Of a stretch of DNA of 64,000 bases, positions 17,154 to 29,732 are shown in pieces (the stretch's first letter is position 1; each line of letters opens with the position of its first letter). The position numbers were made by a program, and so were the translations under genes. Under the pieces are notes generated by a model that was not told where the DNA came from, ran no database searches, and was given only the letters and a program-made list of their open reading frames with translations. This stretch comes from Parvibaculum sp963975745. Its GTDB lineage: Bacteria; Pseudomonadota; Alphaproteobacteria; Parvibaculales; Parvibaculaceae. The stretch covers positions 1-64,000 of the forward strand of contig NZ_CAXBIB010000017.1 of the NCBI RefSeq assembly GCF_963975745.1. The letters are read 5' to 3'.

Positions 17154-17984
17154 ATGAGCCAGACACCCCAGAGCGGTGCGCGCGACGACGAGTTGCCGGA
17201 TTTTCACCGGGCGCTGGTCGAGGGCATTCCCGAGGCGATCATCGTTTCGACGCCGGACGGCGAAATCACCTATTTCAATCCGGCTTCCGAACGGCTGCTC
17301 GGCTACACGGCCGCGGAAGTCGTCGGCCGGAGCATCACCGTGCTGGTGCCGCAGCAGCCGGGACGGCGCGCCGACCCGGTCAAATGGCTGGCGCGCTGGG
17401 CGGCCGAGCCCGAGCACGAACAGTCGCGCTTTCTCGACCTGATCGGCCGGCGCAAGGATGGCCATGAAATGCCGGTCGATGTGCGCGTGGTCGAAGCGCG
17501 GATCGGCGGCGCGCCGCGCTTCCTGATCACCTTTCGCGACAACAGCGTCAGGCGGCAGGAACAGGTCGCCTACAAGGAACGCAACCTGCTGTTCTCGCGC
17601 ATCCTGATGGTGGCCGAGGACGGCATCATCTCGGTCGATGCCGATCAGCAGATCACATTCTTCAACCTCAAGGCCGAGAAGATGTTCGGCTACCGCGCCG
17701 AAGAGGTGCTGGGACAGAAGCTCGACATGCTGCTGCCCGAACGCTTCCGGCGGCCGCATGCCGGCCAGGTCAAGGCCTTCGGAACGTCGAAGGAGGCCTC
17801 GCGCTGGATGAGCGACCGCGGGCCGGTGACCGGCCGCCGCAAGGACGGCACGGAATTTCCGGTCGACGCGACAATCACCAAGGTCGAGACCGGCGGCAAG
17901 ATCACCTATACGGCGCATCTGCGCAGCAATGCCGGCAAGACGACCCGCGTCGCGCGAGGCGAGCCGACCGGCGCACCGCAGTGA
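17154..17984 (+). CDS. Double PAS-domain protein without output domain
   Basis: 276 residues with two PAS domains. PAS1 (about residues 15-125) has EAIIVSTPDGEITYFNPASERLLGY. PAS2 (about residues 145-255) has DGIISVDADQQITFFNLKAEKMFGY, then GRRKDGTEFPVDATI. No kinase, GGDEF or HTH domain follows, so it must signal through a partner or act as a small-ligand, redox or light sensor. The ATG at 17154 has GAGGGAGAGAG upstream. It follows the diiron gene on the same strand but is separated by a strong hairpin, and converges on the MDR gene with 4 bp between stops. Confidence 0.88.
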   Translation: MSQTPQSGARDDELPDFHRALVEGIPEAIIVSTPDGEITYFNPASERLLGYTAAEVVGRSITVLVPQQPGRRADPVKWLARWAAEPEHEQSRFLDLIGRRKDGHEMPVDVRVVEARIGGAPRFLITFRDNSVRRQEQVAYKERNLLFSRILMVAEDGIISVDADQQITFFNLKAEKMFGYRAEEVLGQKLDMLLPERFRRPHAGQVKAFGTSKEASRWMSDRGPVTGRRKDGTEFPVDATITKVETGGKITYTAHLRSNAGKTTRVARGEPTGAPQ

Positions 17985-17988
17985 GGCG

Positions 17989-19008
<1,020 letters not shown>

Positions 19009-19025
19009 TTTCCCTCCCGTGCGCC

Positions 19026-20933
19026 TCACGGCATCACGATTTCAAACCAGAAGTCGAAACGATCGAGCAGCGACAGAAAATCGCCGAATGGTTTCGCATC
19101 GCCTTCAATCGCGACCTTTCCCGCTGCGGCTGCCGCCTCGAGCGTCGTCTCGCCGATCACCAGATCGGCCAGCGCCGTGCGCGTCAGCACAACTGCGACC
19201 GCATTCGGCAAGTGCCTGTCCTTGTAGTGGTGCAGCACCGCATTTTCCAGCACCAAGGCGAAGCTTTCGCCGCTGTCGGTGAAGGTCAGGTTGAAGGCCA
19301 GTTGGCGCGCACCGGCCTTGCCGCCATTGAGGCGCACCGAGAGCGAATCCAGCAGCTGCTCGGCCGGCAGCGTGCGCATCTGCCCGGCCGCACCCTGACG
19401 TGGCACGTCGGAGGGCGGGCGCGGATTGCGAAGTTCCATCGCCGCCGTCAGATAGAAGGCGCGCCACGGGCCCGACTCGGCCTGGTAGCCCATCTGTTCC
19501 AGCGCATCGGCCTGGAGATGGCGCGCCGCGGCATTGGCCGGATCGGCAAAGACCAGATGATTGGCGATTTCGGCGACCCAGCGATAGTCGCCCTTGTCGA
19601 ACGCGGCACGCGCCTTGGTGAGCAGCGCATCGGCACCACCCGCCAGATCGACATAGCGCCTGCCCGCCTCGACCGGCGGCAGCTTGTGCAGATTGGCGGG
19701 ATTGCCGTCGAACCAGCCAAGATAGCGCTGATAGACGGCCTTGGCGTTGTGATTGAGCGTGCCGTAATAGCCGCGTGTGTACCATTCGCTTGTCAATGTC
19801 GGCGGCAGCGTCAGTTCTTCGGCGATCTCGAGCGGCGTTGCCCCGTGATTGGCCATGCGCAGCGTCTGGTCGTGGACATATTTGTAGAGGTCGCGCTGCT
19901 TCTTCAGGAAGGCGACCGTCGCCTCGCCGCCCCAGCGCGGCCAGTGATGGCTGGCGAACATCACAGCCGTATGCGGCCCGAAAAGGTCGATCGCTTCATC
20001 GATATAGTGGCTCCAGGCCTTCGCGTCGCGCACCTGGGCGCCGCGCGGCGTGTAGAGATTGTGAAGATGGCAGGAGCAGTTCTCGGCCATGCAGAGCGCC
20101 TTGAATTGCGGGAAATAGAAATTCATCTCGGCCGGCGCCTCGGTGCCGGGCGTCACCTGGAAGACGATCTCGATGCCGTCGACCACCAGCATCGTGCCGG
20201 ATTCGGCGATGCTGACGGTTGGCGGCACCAGACTGACCGAGCCCATCGAGACCGTCTTGCCGAGACCGGCATCGACATGGCCCTTCGGTCCGCGCGGCAG
20301 CAGCGCGCCATACATATAGGTGGCGCGGCGGCCCATCGCGTTGCCGGCCAGCACGTTTTCGCTGACGGCTTCCTCAAGGAAGCCCTCGGGCGCGATGATC
20401 TGGAGGCCGCGCGCGATGTCAGCGTCGCTCAGCACGCCATAGATACCACCATAATGATCGACATGGCTGTGGGTGTAGATGACGGCCGTGACCGGCTTGT
20501 CGCCGCGATGCTTGCGCATCAGCGCCAGCGCGGCGGCCGCCGGCTCGGCCGAGATCAGGGGGTCGATGACGATATAGCCGGTATCGCCCTCGATGAAGGT
20601 GATATTCGACAGATCGAAGTTGCGGACCTGATAGATGCCCGATGTCACCTCGAACAAACCGTGGATCGCGTTGAGCTTCGCCTGACGCCAGAGGCTCGGA
20701 TTGACGGTGTCGGGACAGCCGGCGCAGCCATCATGTTCGGTGTCGATGAAATCGAAGGTGCTCATGTCCCAGACGGCGTGACCCGATGCATTCAAGACCT
20801 TCGCATCGGGAATCGTGCCGATGAAACCCTTGCGGGCGAGTGCGAAATCGTCGGGTGTGTCCGGCGGCAAGGTCGCGCGCAATGCTTCGTGAGCACGGCG
20901 CGTTGCCGCGGTTGCGTCTTTCGGAGTTTCCAT
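19026..20933 (-). CDS. Alkylsulfatase, metallo-beta-lactamase fold (SdsA1/BDS1-like)
   Basis: A 635-residue sulfate-ester hydrolase. The metallo-beta-lactamase domain carries the Zn-binding THSHVDHYGG, with further family signatures in HNLYTPRGAQVRD and SHHWPRWGG. The alkylsulfatase dimerisation region follows (SEWYTRGYYGTLNHNAKAVYQRYLGWF), and an SCP2-like C-terminal domain closes the protein. This is the SdsA1/BDS1 architecture, which releases sulfate from primary alkyl sulfates such as dodecyl sulfate. No signal peptide is present when started at METPKDATAATRR (ATG 20933, GGGACG upstream), so it should act in the cytoplasm, unlike secreted SdsA1. It lies upstream of the MDR gene on the same strand. 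Confidence 0.92.
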   Translation of the reverse strand: METPKDATAATRRAHEALRATLPPDTPDDFALARKGFIGTIPDAKVLNASGHAVWDMSTFDFIDTEHDGCAGCPDTVNPSLWRQAKLNAIHGLFEVTSGIYQVRNFDLSNITFIEGDTGYIVIDPLISAEPAAAALALMRKHRGDKPVTAVIYTHSHVDHYGGIYGVLSDADIARGLQIIAPEGFLEEAVSENVLAGNAMGRRATYMYGALLPRGPKGHVDAGLGKTVSMGSVSLVPPTVSIAESGTMLVVDGIEIVFQVTPGTEAPAEMNFYFPQFKALCMAENCSCHLHNLYTPRGAQVRDAKAWSHYIDEAIDLFGPHTAVMFASHHWPRWGGEATVAFLKKQRDLYKYVHDQTLRMANHGATPLEIAEELTLPPTLTSEWYTRGYYGTLNHNAKAVYQRYLGWFDGNPANLHKLPPVEAGRRYVDLAGGADALLTKARAAFDKGDYRWVAEIANHLVFADPANAAARHLQADALEQMGYQAESGPWRAFYLTAAMELRNPRPPSDVPRQGAAGQMRTLPAEQLLDSLSVRLNGGKAGARQLAFNLTFTDSGESFALVLENAVLHHYKDRHLPNAVAVVLTRTALADLVIGETTLEAAAAAGKVAIEGDAKPFGDFLSLLDRFDFWFEIVMP

Positions 20934-21173
20934 CGTCCCGTCCCTGTCCTGCCTGCCGTTGACCGGCGGCACATCATGTTGGGGAGAGACTACAGCTTTG
21001 GCGGGCGGCGGCAAAGGCCGGGGCACAGGCGTCCGGCGGCGACGGATCAGGCGCCGATTTCGCGGCGCATCGAGAAATGCGAAACGAGAAACATCGTGTC
21101 GGCGGCAAGGTCCGACTCTCCGGATGCGGACGAACAGGCCGGGCGGGGGGCAAGGCATGCTCCTTGTTCACGT

Positions 21174-22889
21174 TCATGCCGTTTTCGCGACATCGAGCTT
21201 CAGTTCCGCGATCATCGCGTCGCGGATCTGGAACTTCTGCACCTTGCCGGTGACCGTCATCGGAAATTCGGGCACGAAGCGGACATAGCGCGGCACCTTG
21301 TAATGCGCGATCTGGCCCTTGCAGAAGGCCTTGATCTCTTCTTCGGTGGCGCTTTCGCCGGGCTTGAGCTTCACCCAGGCGCAGATTTCCTCGCCATATT
21401 TCGGGTCGGGGACGCCGACCACGGCAACATCCTCGATCTTCGGGTGGCGATAGAGATATTCCTCGATCTCGCGGGGGTAAACGTTTTCGCCGCCGCGGAT
21501 CACCATGTCCTTCAACCGGCCGACAATGTTGCCGTAGCCTTCGGCATCGATGGTGGCGAGATCGCCGGTATGCATCCAGCCTTCGGCGTCGACGGCTTCG
21601 GCCGTTTTTTCCTTGTCGTCCCAATAGCCGATCATCACCGAATAGCCGCGGGTGCAGAGCTCGCCGGGCTCGCCGCAGGGCACGGTCTTGCCGTCGAGAT
21701 CGACGATCCTGCATTCGAGATGCGGCTGCACCCGGCCGATGGTCGAGACGCGGCGTTCGAGCGGATCGCCTTCGCCGGTCTGAAAACTCACGGGGCTCGT
21801 CTCGGTCATGCCATAGGCGATCGTCACGTCGCGCATATGCATGCGGGAGATCACCTGTTTCATCACCTCGACCGGACAGGGCGAGCCGGCCATGCAGCCG
21901 GTGCGCAATGAGGAGAGATCGAATTTCGCGAAATCGGGATGGCCGAGCTCGGCGATGAACATGGTCGGCACGCCATAGAGACCGGTACAGCGCTCCTTCT
22001 CGACCGCCTGCAGCACCGCCAGCGGATCGAAGGCGTCGGCCGGGTAGACCATGGTCGCGCCATGCGTCAGGCAGCCGAGATTGCCCATCACCATGCCGAA
22101 GCAGTGATAGAGCGGCACGGGGATGCAGAGGCGGTCGCCTTCCTTCAGGCCGATCGAGCGCCCGACCATGAAGCCATTGTTGAGAATGTTGTGGTGGGAG
22201 AGCGTCGCGCCTTTCGGCAGGCCTGTGGTGCCGCTGGTGAACTGGATGTTGATGGCGTCGCGGCAGTCGAGCTCGTCGGCCAGCGCCGCGACGGCCTTGC
22301 GTTCGGCTTCGCCCGCCAGGCCCGAAATATCGTCGAAAGCGCGCCAGCCGGTGCGCGGGGTGCCGCCGATCTGGATCACGTGTTTCAGATGCGGCAGCTT
22401 TGCGGATGCGAGTTCGCCGGTCGATTTGGCAATTTCCGGCGCCAGCGTTTCGACCATCTCGACATATTCGGAGGTCTTGAAACGCTCGGGCGCGATCAAG
22501 GCTTTCACGCCGACCTTGTTGAGCGTGTATTCGAGTTCGGAGAGGCGGTAGGCCGGGTTGATGTTGACCAGAATGATGCCCGCCTTGGCGGTGGCGAATT
22601 GCGTCAGCGTCCATTCGGCGCAATTGGGTGCCCAGATGCCGACGCGGTCGCCGCGCGCGAGCCCGAGCGCCAGCAGGCCGGCGGCGAGCGCCTCGGCCTT
22701 GTCGTTGAGTTCCTTGTAAGTCCAGCGGATGTTCTGATGGACAGAGACCAGCGCCTCGCGCTCCGGCCATCTGGCGGCGGCGGCGCTGAGCGCCTGACCG
22801 ATGGTTTCATCGCGCAGGGGCGGCGTGTCGGGCCCCCGCACATGCGACACGTCCGGCGTTACCGGCCTGCCCGCTTCGCTCTTTGCCAT
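21174..22889 (-). CDS. AMP-binding acyl-CoA synthetase
   Basis: A 571-residue ANL-superfamily ligase. The AMP/P-loop motif is FTSGTTGLPKGA (about residues 215-226). YGMTETSPVSF, the hinge region GRLKDMVIRGGENVYP and the C-terminal catalytic Lys in MTVTGKVQKFQIRD are all present. It should activate a carboxylic acid to its CoA thioester via an acyl-adenylate. The family suggests medium-chain or branched fatty acids, but the substrate is not fixed by sequence. It is the last gene of the leucine catabolic cluster, 28 bp after the acetoacetyl-CoA synthetase. ATG 22889 has GGGAGGATC upstream. Confidence 0.92.
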   Translation of the reverse strand: MAKSEAGRPVTPDVSHVRGPDTPPLRDETIGQALSAAAARWPEREALVSVHQNIRWTYKELNDKAEALAAGLLALGLARGDRVGIWAPNCAEWTLTQFATAKAGIILVNINPAYRLSELEYTLNKVGVKALIAPERFKTSEYVEMVETLAPEIAKSTGELASAKLPHLKHVIQIGGTPRTGWRAFDDISGLAGEAERKAVAALADELDCRDAINIQFTSGTTGLPKGATLSHHNILNNGFMVGRSIGLKEGDRLCIPVPLYHCFGMVMGNLGCLTHGATMVYPADAFDPLAVLQAVEKERCTGLYGVPTMFIAELGHPDFAKFDLSSLRTGCMAGSPCPVEVMKQVISRMHMRDVTIAYGMTETSPVSFQTGEGDPLERRVSTIGRVQPHLECRIVDLDGKTVPCGEPGELCTRGYSVMIGYWDDKEKTAEAVDAEGWMHTGDLATIDAEGYGNIVGRLKDMVIRGGENVYPREIEEYLYRHPKIEDVAVVGVPDPKYGEEICAWVKLKPGESATEEEIKAFCKGQIAHYKVPRYVRFVPEFPMTVTGKVQKFQIRDAMIAELKLDVAKTA

Positions 22890-22917
22890 GGCGATCCTCC
22901 CGACCCTTGTACTTTCG

Positions 22918-24860
<1,943 letters not shown>

Positions 24861-24864
<4 letters not shown>

Positions 24865-26861
24865 TTTTCCGCTTCCTCGAAGGCGACCAGCACGGCGCCG
24901 GCTTCGACCTGATCGCCGACGCTTACATTGACGGCCGCGACCTTGCCGTCGGCGGCGGCGAGCAGCGTCTGCTCCATCTTCATCGCTTCCATGACCACCA
25001 GCGCCGCGCCTCTCTTGACGGTTGCGCCGGCTTCCGTCAGCACTTGCACGATCTTGCCCGGCATCGGCGACTTCAGCGCGCCGGTGTCGGCGTCGGAGGC
25101 GACATCGACATCGAGCGGATTGACGACGGTGAATTCGGTCGCGATGCCTTCATGGATCAGCGTGAAACCGCCGGATGACGGCACGAAGGCGGCGGCAAGC
25201 CTTGCGCCGTCGACGGTCGCGGACAAGGTGCCGTCCGCTGTCATGCTGGCGTTCGTCACCACGGATGCACCGTCATCGATGCGGATAAGGGTGGGATCGG
25301 CGGCATCGGGCTCGATTTTCATCAGATGCGGCACGCCGCCGACGATGAAGTCGACGGTTTCGGCGCGACGGCCGCCCAGCACCCATTGATCGGTCGCCGA
25401 CCAGGGCGAGGGATCGGCCCCGGCCGCACGCGCGCGCGCCTTCAGATGCGCGGCGGCGGCGAGCGCCAGAATGCGCGGCGAGGGTTCGGCCGGCGGTACC
25501 AGCGCCTCGAGATGACGGTCGATGAAGCCGGTGTCGATGTCGCCTTCGATAAAGGCGTCATGGCCCAGCGTTTCGATCAAAAAACCGAGATTGGTTTTCG
25601 GGCCCGCCACTTCCATGCGCGCGAGAAAGCCGCGCAGGGTGCGCAGCGCGATGCGGCGCGTTTCGCCATGGGCGATGATCTTGCCGATCATCGGATCGTA
25701 GAACATCGTCACTTCGTCGCCTTCGCGCACGCCCATGTCCATGCGGACATGGGGCATGTTTTCGGGCGCGCGCAGGCGGGCCAGACGGCCGGTCGAGGGA
25801 AAGAATTTCTTCGCCGGGTCTTCGGCATAAAGCCGCACCTCAACCGCATGACCGACAAGCGGAATGTCCTTCTGCGCCAGCGGCAGATGCTCGCCGGCGG
25901 CGACACGCAACTGCCATTCGACGAGATCGAGGCCGGTGATCGCTTCGGTGACCGGATGCTCGACCTGGAGGCGCGTGTTCATTTCCATGAACCAGAAACC
26001 GTCGGGTTTCAGCCCGTGGGAGGCATCGGCAATGAATTCGACCGTGCCGGCGCCGCGATAACCGATGGCTTTTGCCGCCGCGACCGCCGCATCGCCCATG
26101 GCCTTCCGCATTTCGGGCGGCATGCCGGGCGCGGGGGCCTCCTCGATCACTTTCTGGTGGCGGCGCTGCAGCGAGCAGTCGCGCTCATGCAGCGAGACGG
26201 CATTGCCATGACTGTCGGCAAAGACCTGGATTTCGATATGACGCGGGCGCGCCACATATTTCTCGACCAGCACGCGCTCGTCGCCGAAGGCGGCGCCCGC
26301 CTCGCGCATGGCGCTTGCGAGTTCCTTGCCGAACTGCGCCGGATCGTCGACGCGGCGCATGCCCTTGCCGCCGCCACCGGCGACCGCCTTGATCAGCACG
26401 GGATAGCCGATCTTTTCGGCCTGCTGGGCGAGAAAGCCTGCGTCCTGATTGTCGCCGTGATAGCCGGGGACCACCGGCACTTTCGCCTTTTCCATCAAGG
26501 CCTTGGCGGCGTCCTTCAGCCCCATGGCGCGGATCGCCCTTGGCGGCGGGCCGACGAAGACGATGCCCGCCTTCTCGCAAGCCTCGGCAAAGGCAGCGTT
26601 TTCCGAGAGGAAGCCGTAGCCCGGATGGATGGCGCCGGCGCCCGAACGCTGGGCGGCGTCGAGGATCGCGTCCATGCGCAGATAGCTGTCGGCGGCGGGC
26701 GCCGGGCCGATGCGCCAGGCCTCGTCGGCTTCGGCGACATGAAAAGCGTTGGCGTCGGCATCGGAATAGACCGCGATGGTCTTCAGCCCCATGCGGCGCG
26801 CGGTGCGGATGACGCGGACGGCGATTTCGCCGCGATTGGCGATCAGGAGGGATTTGAACAT
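24861..26861 (-). CDS. liuD: Methylcrotonyl-CoA carboxylase biotin-containing alpha subunit
   Basis: 666 residues. The biotin carboxylase domain (about 1-445) has the ATP-grasp loop KAVAGGGGKGMR and the EMNTRLQVEHPVTE signature. A linker domain follows, then a C-terminal biotinyl domain with EAMKM and the biotinylated Lys at about residue 628. The sequence alone could be acetyl-, propionyl- or methylcrotonyl-CoA carboxylase. The neighbouring beta subunit and isovaleryl-CoA dehydrogenase point to methylcrotonyl-CoA carboxylase in leucine degradation. It starts at MFKSLLIANRGEIAVRVIR (ATG 26861, GGGAAAAG upstream), 10 bp after the beta subunit gene. Confidence 0.93.
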
Positions 26862-26871
26862 TTCTTTTCCC

Positions 26872-28464
26872 TCACATCCGGAAGACGCCGAACTGCGTCT
26901 CCGGTATCGGTGCGTTGAGCGCTGCCGAAAAGGCCAGCGCCAGAACACGGCGGGTTTCGGAGGGTGCGACGATGCCGTCGTCCCAGAGGCGGGCGGTGGC
27001 GAAATAGGGATGGCCTTCCTCGTCATATTTGGCGCGGATCGGCGCCTTGAAGGCGTCGGCCTCTTCGGGCGTCCATTTCTCGGCATCGCGGTGGACGGTC
27101 GCCAGTACGCTTGCCGCCTGTTCGCCGCCCATCACCGAAATGCGCGCATTGGGCCAGGTGAAAAGGAAGCGGGGCGAATAGGCGCGGCCGCACATGCCGT
27201 AATTGCCGGCGCCATAGGAGCCGCCGACGATCAGCGTGACCTTGGGCACATTGGCGGAGGCCACCGCCGTGACGAGCTTGGCGCCGTCCTTGGCGATGCC
27301 GCCGGTCTCGTATTCACGGCCGACCATGAAGCCCGCGATATTCTGCAGGAAAAGCAGGGGAATTTTCCGCTGGCAGCAGAGCTCGATGAAATGCGCGCCC
27401 TTCAGCGCCGACTCCGAAAAGAGGATGCCGTTATTGGCGACGATCCCCACCGGCATGCCGTGAATATGCGCAAAGCCCGTGACCAGCGTGGTGCCGTAGA
27501 GTTTCTTGAATTCGTCGAATTCCGAACCGTCGACAAGGCGCGCGATCACTTCGCGGACGTCGTATTGCACCGAGAGCGAGGCGGGCACGATGCCGTCGAG
27601 TTCGGCGGCGTCATAAAGCGGCGCAACGGGATCGCGCAGCGGAATGTCGATTGTTTTCCGGCGGTTGAGCGTCGCCGCGATGCGCCGCGCGATGGCCAGC
27701 GCATGGGCATCGTCCATCGCGTAGTGGTCGGTAACGCCGGATTTGCGCGAATGGACATCGGCGCCGCCGAGATCTTCGGCCGTCACGATTTCACCGGTTG
27801 CCGCCTTCACCAGCGGCGGGCCGCCCAGAAAGATCGTGCCCTGCTTGCGGACGATCACGGTTTCGTCGGACATGGCCGGGACGTAAGCGCCGCCCGCCGT
27901 GCAGGAACCCATGACGACCGCGACCTGCGGGATGCCCTTGGCCGACATGCGGGCCTGATTGTAGAAAATGCGGCCGAAATGCTCGCGATCGGGGAAGATA
28001 TCGGCCTGGTTCGGCAGGTTGGCGCCGCCGGAATCCACCAGATAGAAGCAGGGCAGATTGTTTTCGAGCGCAACCTCCTGGGCGCGCAGGTGTTTCTTGA
28101 CCGTGACCGGGTAATAGGTGCCGCCCTTGATCGTCGCGTCGTTGCAGACGATGATGCATTCCTGCCCCGAAATGCGGCCGATGCCGGTGATGATGCCGGC
28201 CGCGTTGATCGGCTCGCCATACATGCCATGGGCGGCCATGGGCGAGAGTTCGAGGAAGGGCGTGCCCGGATCGATCAGCCCGTGGACGCGGTCGCGCGGC
28301 AGGAGCTTGCCACGGGCCGTATGGCGCTCGCGGGAGCGCTGGTCGCCGCCTTCGGCTGCCCTGGCGCGCTCGGCGGCGAGGGCCGCCACGAGGCTTGCCA
28401 TCGCCTCTGCGTTGGCCTTGAAGCGCGGGTCGCGCGCATTGACGTTCGACTTCAGAACGGACAT
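26872..28464 (-). CDS. liuB: Methylcrotonyl-CoA carboxylase carboxyltransferase beta subunit
   Basis: A 530-residue carboxyltransferase with the crotonase-like halves of the family. The motifs PCFYLVDSGGANLPNQADIFPD, VVMGSCTAGGAYVPAMSDE and GGSYGAGNYGMCGRAYSPRF are diagnostic of methylcrotonyl-CoA carboxylase beta chains rather than propionyl-CoA carboxylase. It transfers CO2 from carboxybiotin to 3-methylcrotonyl-CoA, giving 3-methylglutaconyl-CoA. It is second in the operon, 7 bp after the isovaleryl-CoA dehydrogenase gene. The start is ATG 28464. Confidence 0.95.
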   Translation of the reverse strand: MSVLKSNVNARDPRFKANAEAMASLVAALAAERARAAEGGDQRSRERHTARGKLLPRDRVHGLIDPGTPFLELSPMAAHGMYGEPINAAGIITGIGRISGQECIIVCNDATIKGGTYYPVTVKKHLRAQEVALENNLPCFYLVDSGGANLPNQADIFPDREHFGRIFYNQARMSAKGIPQVAVVMGSCTAGGAYVPAMSDETVIVRKQGTIFLGGPPLVKAATGEIVTAEDLGGADVHSRKSGVTDHYAMDDAHALAIARRIAATLNRRKTIDIPLRDPVAPLYDAAELDGIVPASLSVQYDVREVIARLVDGSEFDEFKKLYGTTLVTGFAHIHGMPVGIVANNGILFSESALKGAHFIELCCQRKIPLLFLQNIAGFMVGREYETGGIAKDGAKLVTAVASANVPKVTLIVGGSYGAGNYGMCGRAYSPRFLFTWPNARISVMGGEQAASVLATVHRDAEKWTPEEADAFKAPIRAKYDEEGHPYFATARLWDDGIVAPSETRRVLALAFSAALNAPIPETQFGVFRM

Positions 28465-28471
28465 GGGACGC

Positions 28472-29644
28472 TCACGCGGTTTCGTTGAAAAGTTCGCGGC
28501 CGATCAGCATGCGGCGGATCTCCGACGTGCCGGCGCCGATCTCGTAGAGCTTGGCGTCGCGCAGGAGGCGGCCCGTCGGGTAGTCGTTGATATAGCCGTT
28601 GCCGCCCAGGGCCTGGATCGCCTCGAGCGCCATCCAGGTCGCCTTTTCGGCCGCGTAAAGTATTGCCCCGGCTGCATCTTTTCGCGCGGTCTGGCCGCGG
28701 TCGCAGGCTTTGGCCACCGCATAAACATAGGCGCGGCAGGCATTCATCGTCGCATACATGTCGGCGAGCTTGCCCTGCATCAGCTGAAAGGTGCCGATGG
28801 GTTCGCCGAACTGCTTGCGTTCATGCACGTAAGGGATCACCGCATCCATGCAGGCCTGCATGATGCCCAAGGGCCCGGCGGCCAGCACCGCGCGCTCATA
28901 GTCGAGGCCCGACATCAAGACGCGCACGCCCTCGTTGAGCTTGCCCAGCACGTTTTCGGCCGGAACCTCGCAATCCTCGAAGACCAGTTCGGCGGTGTTG
29001 GAGCCGCGCATGCCGAGCTTGTCGAGCTTCTGCGCGGCGCTGAATCCCTTGAAGCCCTTCTCGATGATGAAGGGGGTGATGCCTTTCGGGCCCGCGGCCG
29101 GATCGGTTTTCGCATAGACCACAAGGACTTCCGCATCGGGCCCGTTGGTGATCCACATCTTGGTGCCGTTCAGCACGAAACGGTCGCCCTTCCTTTCGGC
29201 TTTCAGGCGCATCGAGACGACATCGGAACCGGCGCCGGGTTCGGACATCGCCAGCGCGCCGACATGCTCGCCACTGATAAGCTTCGGCAGATACCTGTTT
29301 TTCTGTGCATCCGTGCCGCAGCGGCGGAGCTGGTTGACGCAGAGATTGGAATGGGCGCCATAGGAAAGGCCGACGCTGGCCGAAGCGCGGCTGATCTCTT
29401 CCATCGCCACGACATGCTCGAGATAGCCGAGGCCGGCACCGCCGAATTCCTCTTCCACCGTGATGCCCAGAAGGCCCAGTTCCCCCATTTCCGGCCATAA
29501 ATCGCGCGGAAACACGTTGGTTGCGTCGATTTCGGCGGCGCGCGGCGCGATGCGCGTTTGTGCGAAGGCGCGCACCGAAGCGCGGATCATGTCCGCCGTT
29601 TCGCCGAGGTCGAAATCGAGCGAAGGGTAGTCGTTATGGCCCAT
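28472..29644 (-). CDS. liuA: Isovaleryl-CoA dehydrogenase
   Basis: A 390-residue FAD-dependent acyl-CoA dehydrogenase. The substrate/FAD region is MSEPGAGSDVVSM, then KMWITNGPDAE. The catalytic base Glu250 lies in GLDYERAVLAAGPLG, the position used by isovaleryl-CoA dehydrogenase rather than the C-terminal Glu of straight-chain enzymes. The C-terminus has ALGGNGYINDYPTGR and IGAGTSEIRR. It converts isovaleryl-CoA to 3-methylcrotonyl-CoA, the first dedicated CoA-level step of leucine catabolism, and is the first gene of the operon. ATG 29644 has AAGGAAAAAG upstream; longer in-frame starts extend into the promoter and are rejected. Confidence 0.95.
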   Translation of the reverse strand: MGHNDYPSLDFDLGETADMIRASVRAFAQTRIAPRAAEIDATNVFPRDLWPEMGELGLLGITVEEEFGGAGLGYLEHVVAMEEISRASASVGLSYGAHSNLCVNQLRRCGTDAQKNRYLPKLISGEHVGALAMSEPGAGSDVVSMRLKAERKGDRFVLNGTKMWITNGPDAEVLVVYAKTDPAAGPKGITPFIIEKGFKGFSAAQKLDKLGMRGSNTAELVFEDCEVPAENVLGKLNEGVRVLMSGLDYERAVLAAGPLGIMQACMDAVIPYVHERKQFGEPIGTFQLMQGKLADMYATMNACRAYVYAVAKACDRGQTARKDAAGAILYAAEKATWMALEAIQALGGNGYINDYPTGRLLRDAKLYEIGAGTSEIRRMLIGRELFNETA

Positions 29645-29669
29645 GGACTTTTTCCTTATCGCGATATAA

Positions 29670-29703
29670 AAACGATCATACGTTTGTTTCCAGCGGCGAG
29701 CAA
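29670..29703 (-). promoter_or_regulatory. Promoter and overlapping operator of the leucine operon
   Basis: On the minus strand a -35-like TTGCTC (29698-29703) is followed by a 17-bp spacer and a -10-like TATGAT (29675-29680). The -10 box is the exact centre of an inverted repeat, AAACG-ATCATA-CGTTT (29670-29685). A TetR dimer bound here would cover the -10 box, which fits repression by the divergent TetR gene that starts at 29733. Confidence 0.65.
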
Positions 29704-29732
29704 GAGGCAAGAATGGCCGGAAAGGGCCGAAA

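Noticed and set aside
20934..21158. N-terminal extension of the alkylsulfatase to 21158
   Set aside because: The extra residues are Arg/Pro-rich and lack family similarity, and METPKDA has GGGACG upstream.
19212..21911. 899-residue plus-strand ORF over the alkylsulfatase and acyl-CoA ligase genes
   Set aside because: It is a shadow of two clear minus-strand enzymes and has His/Arg-rich composition without domains.
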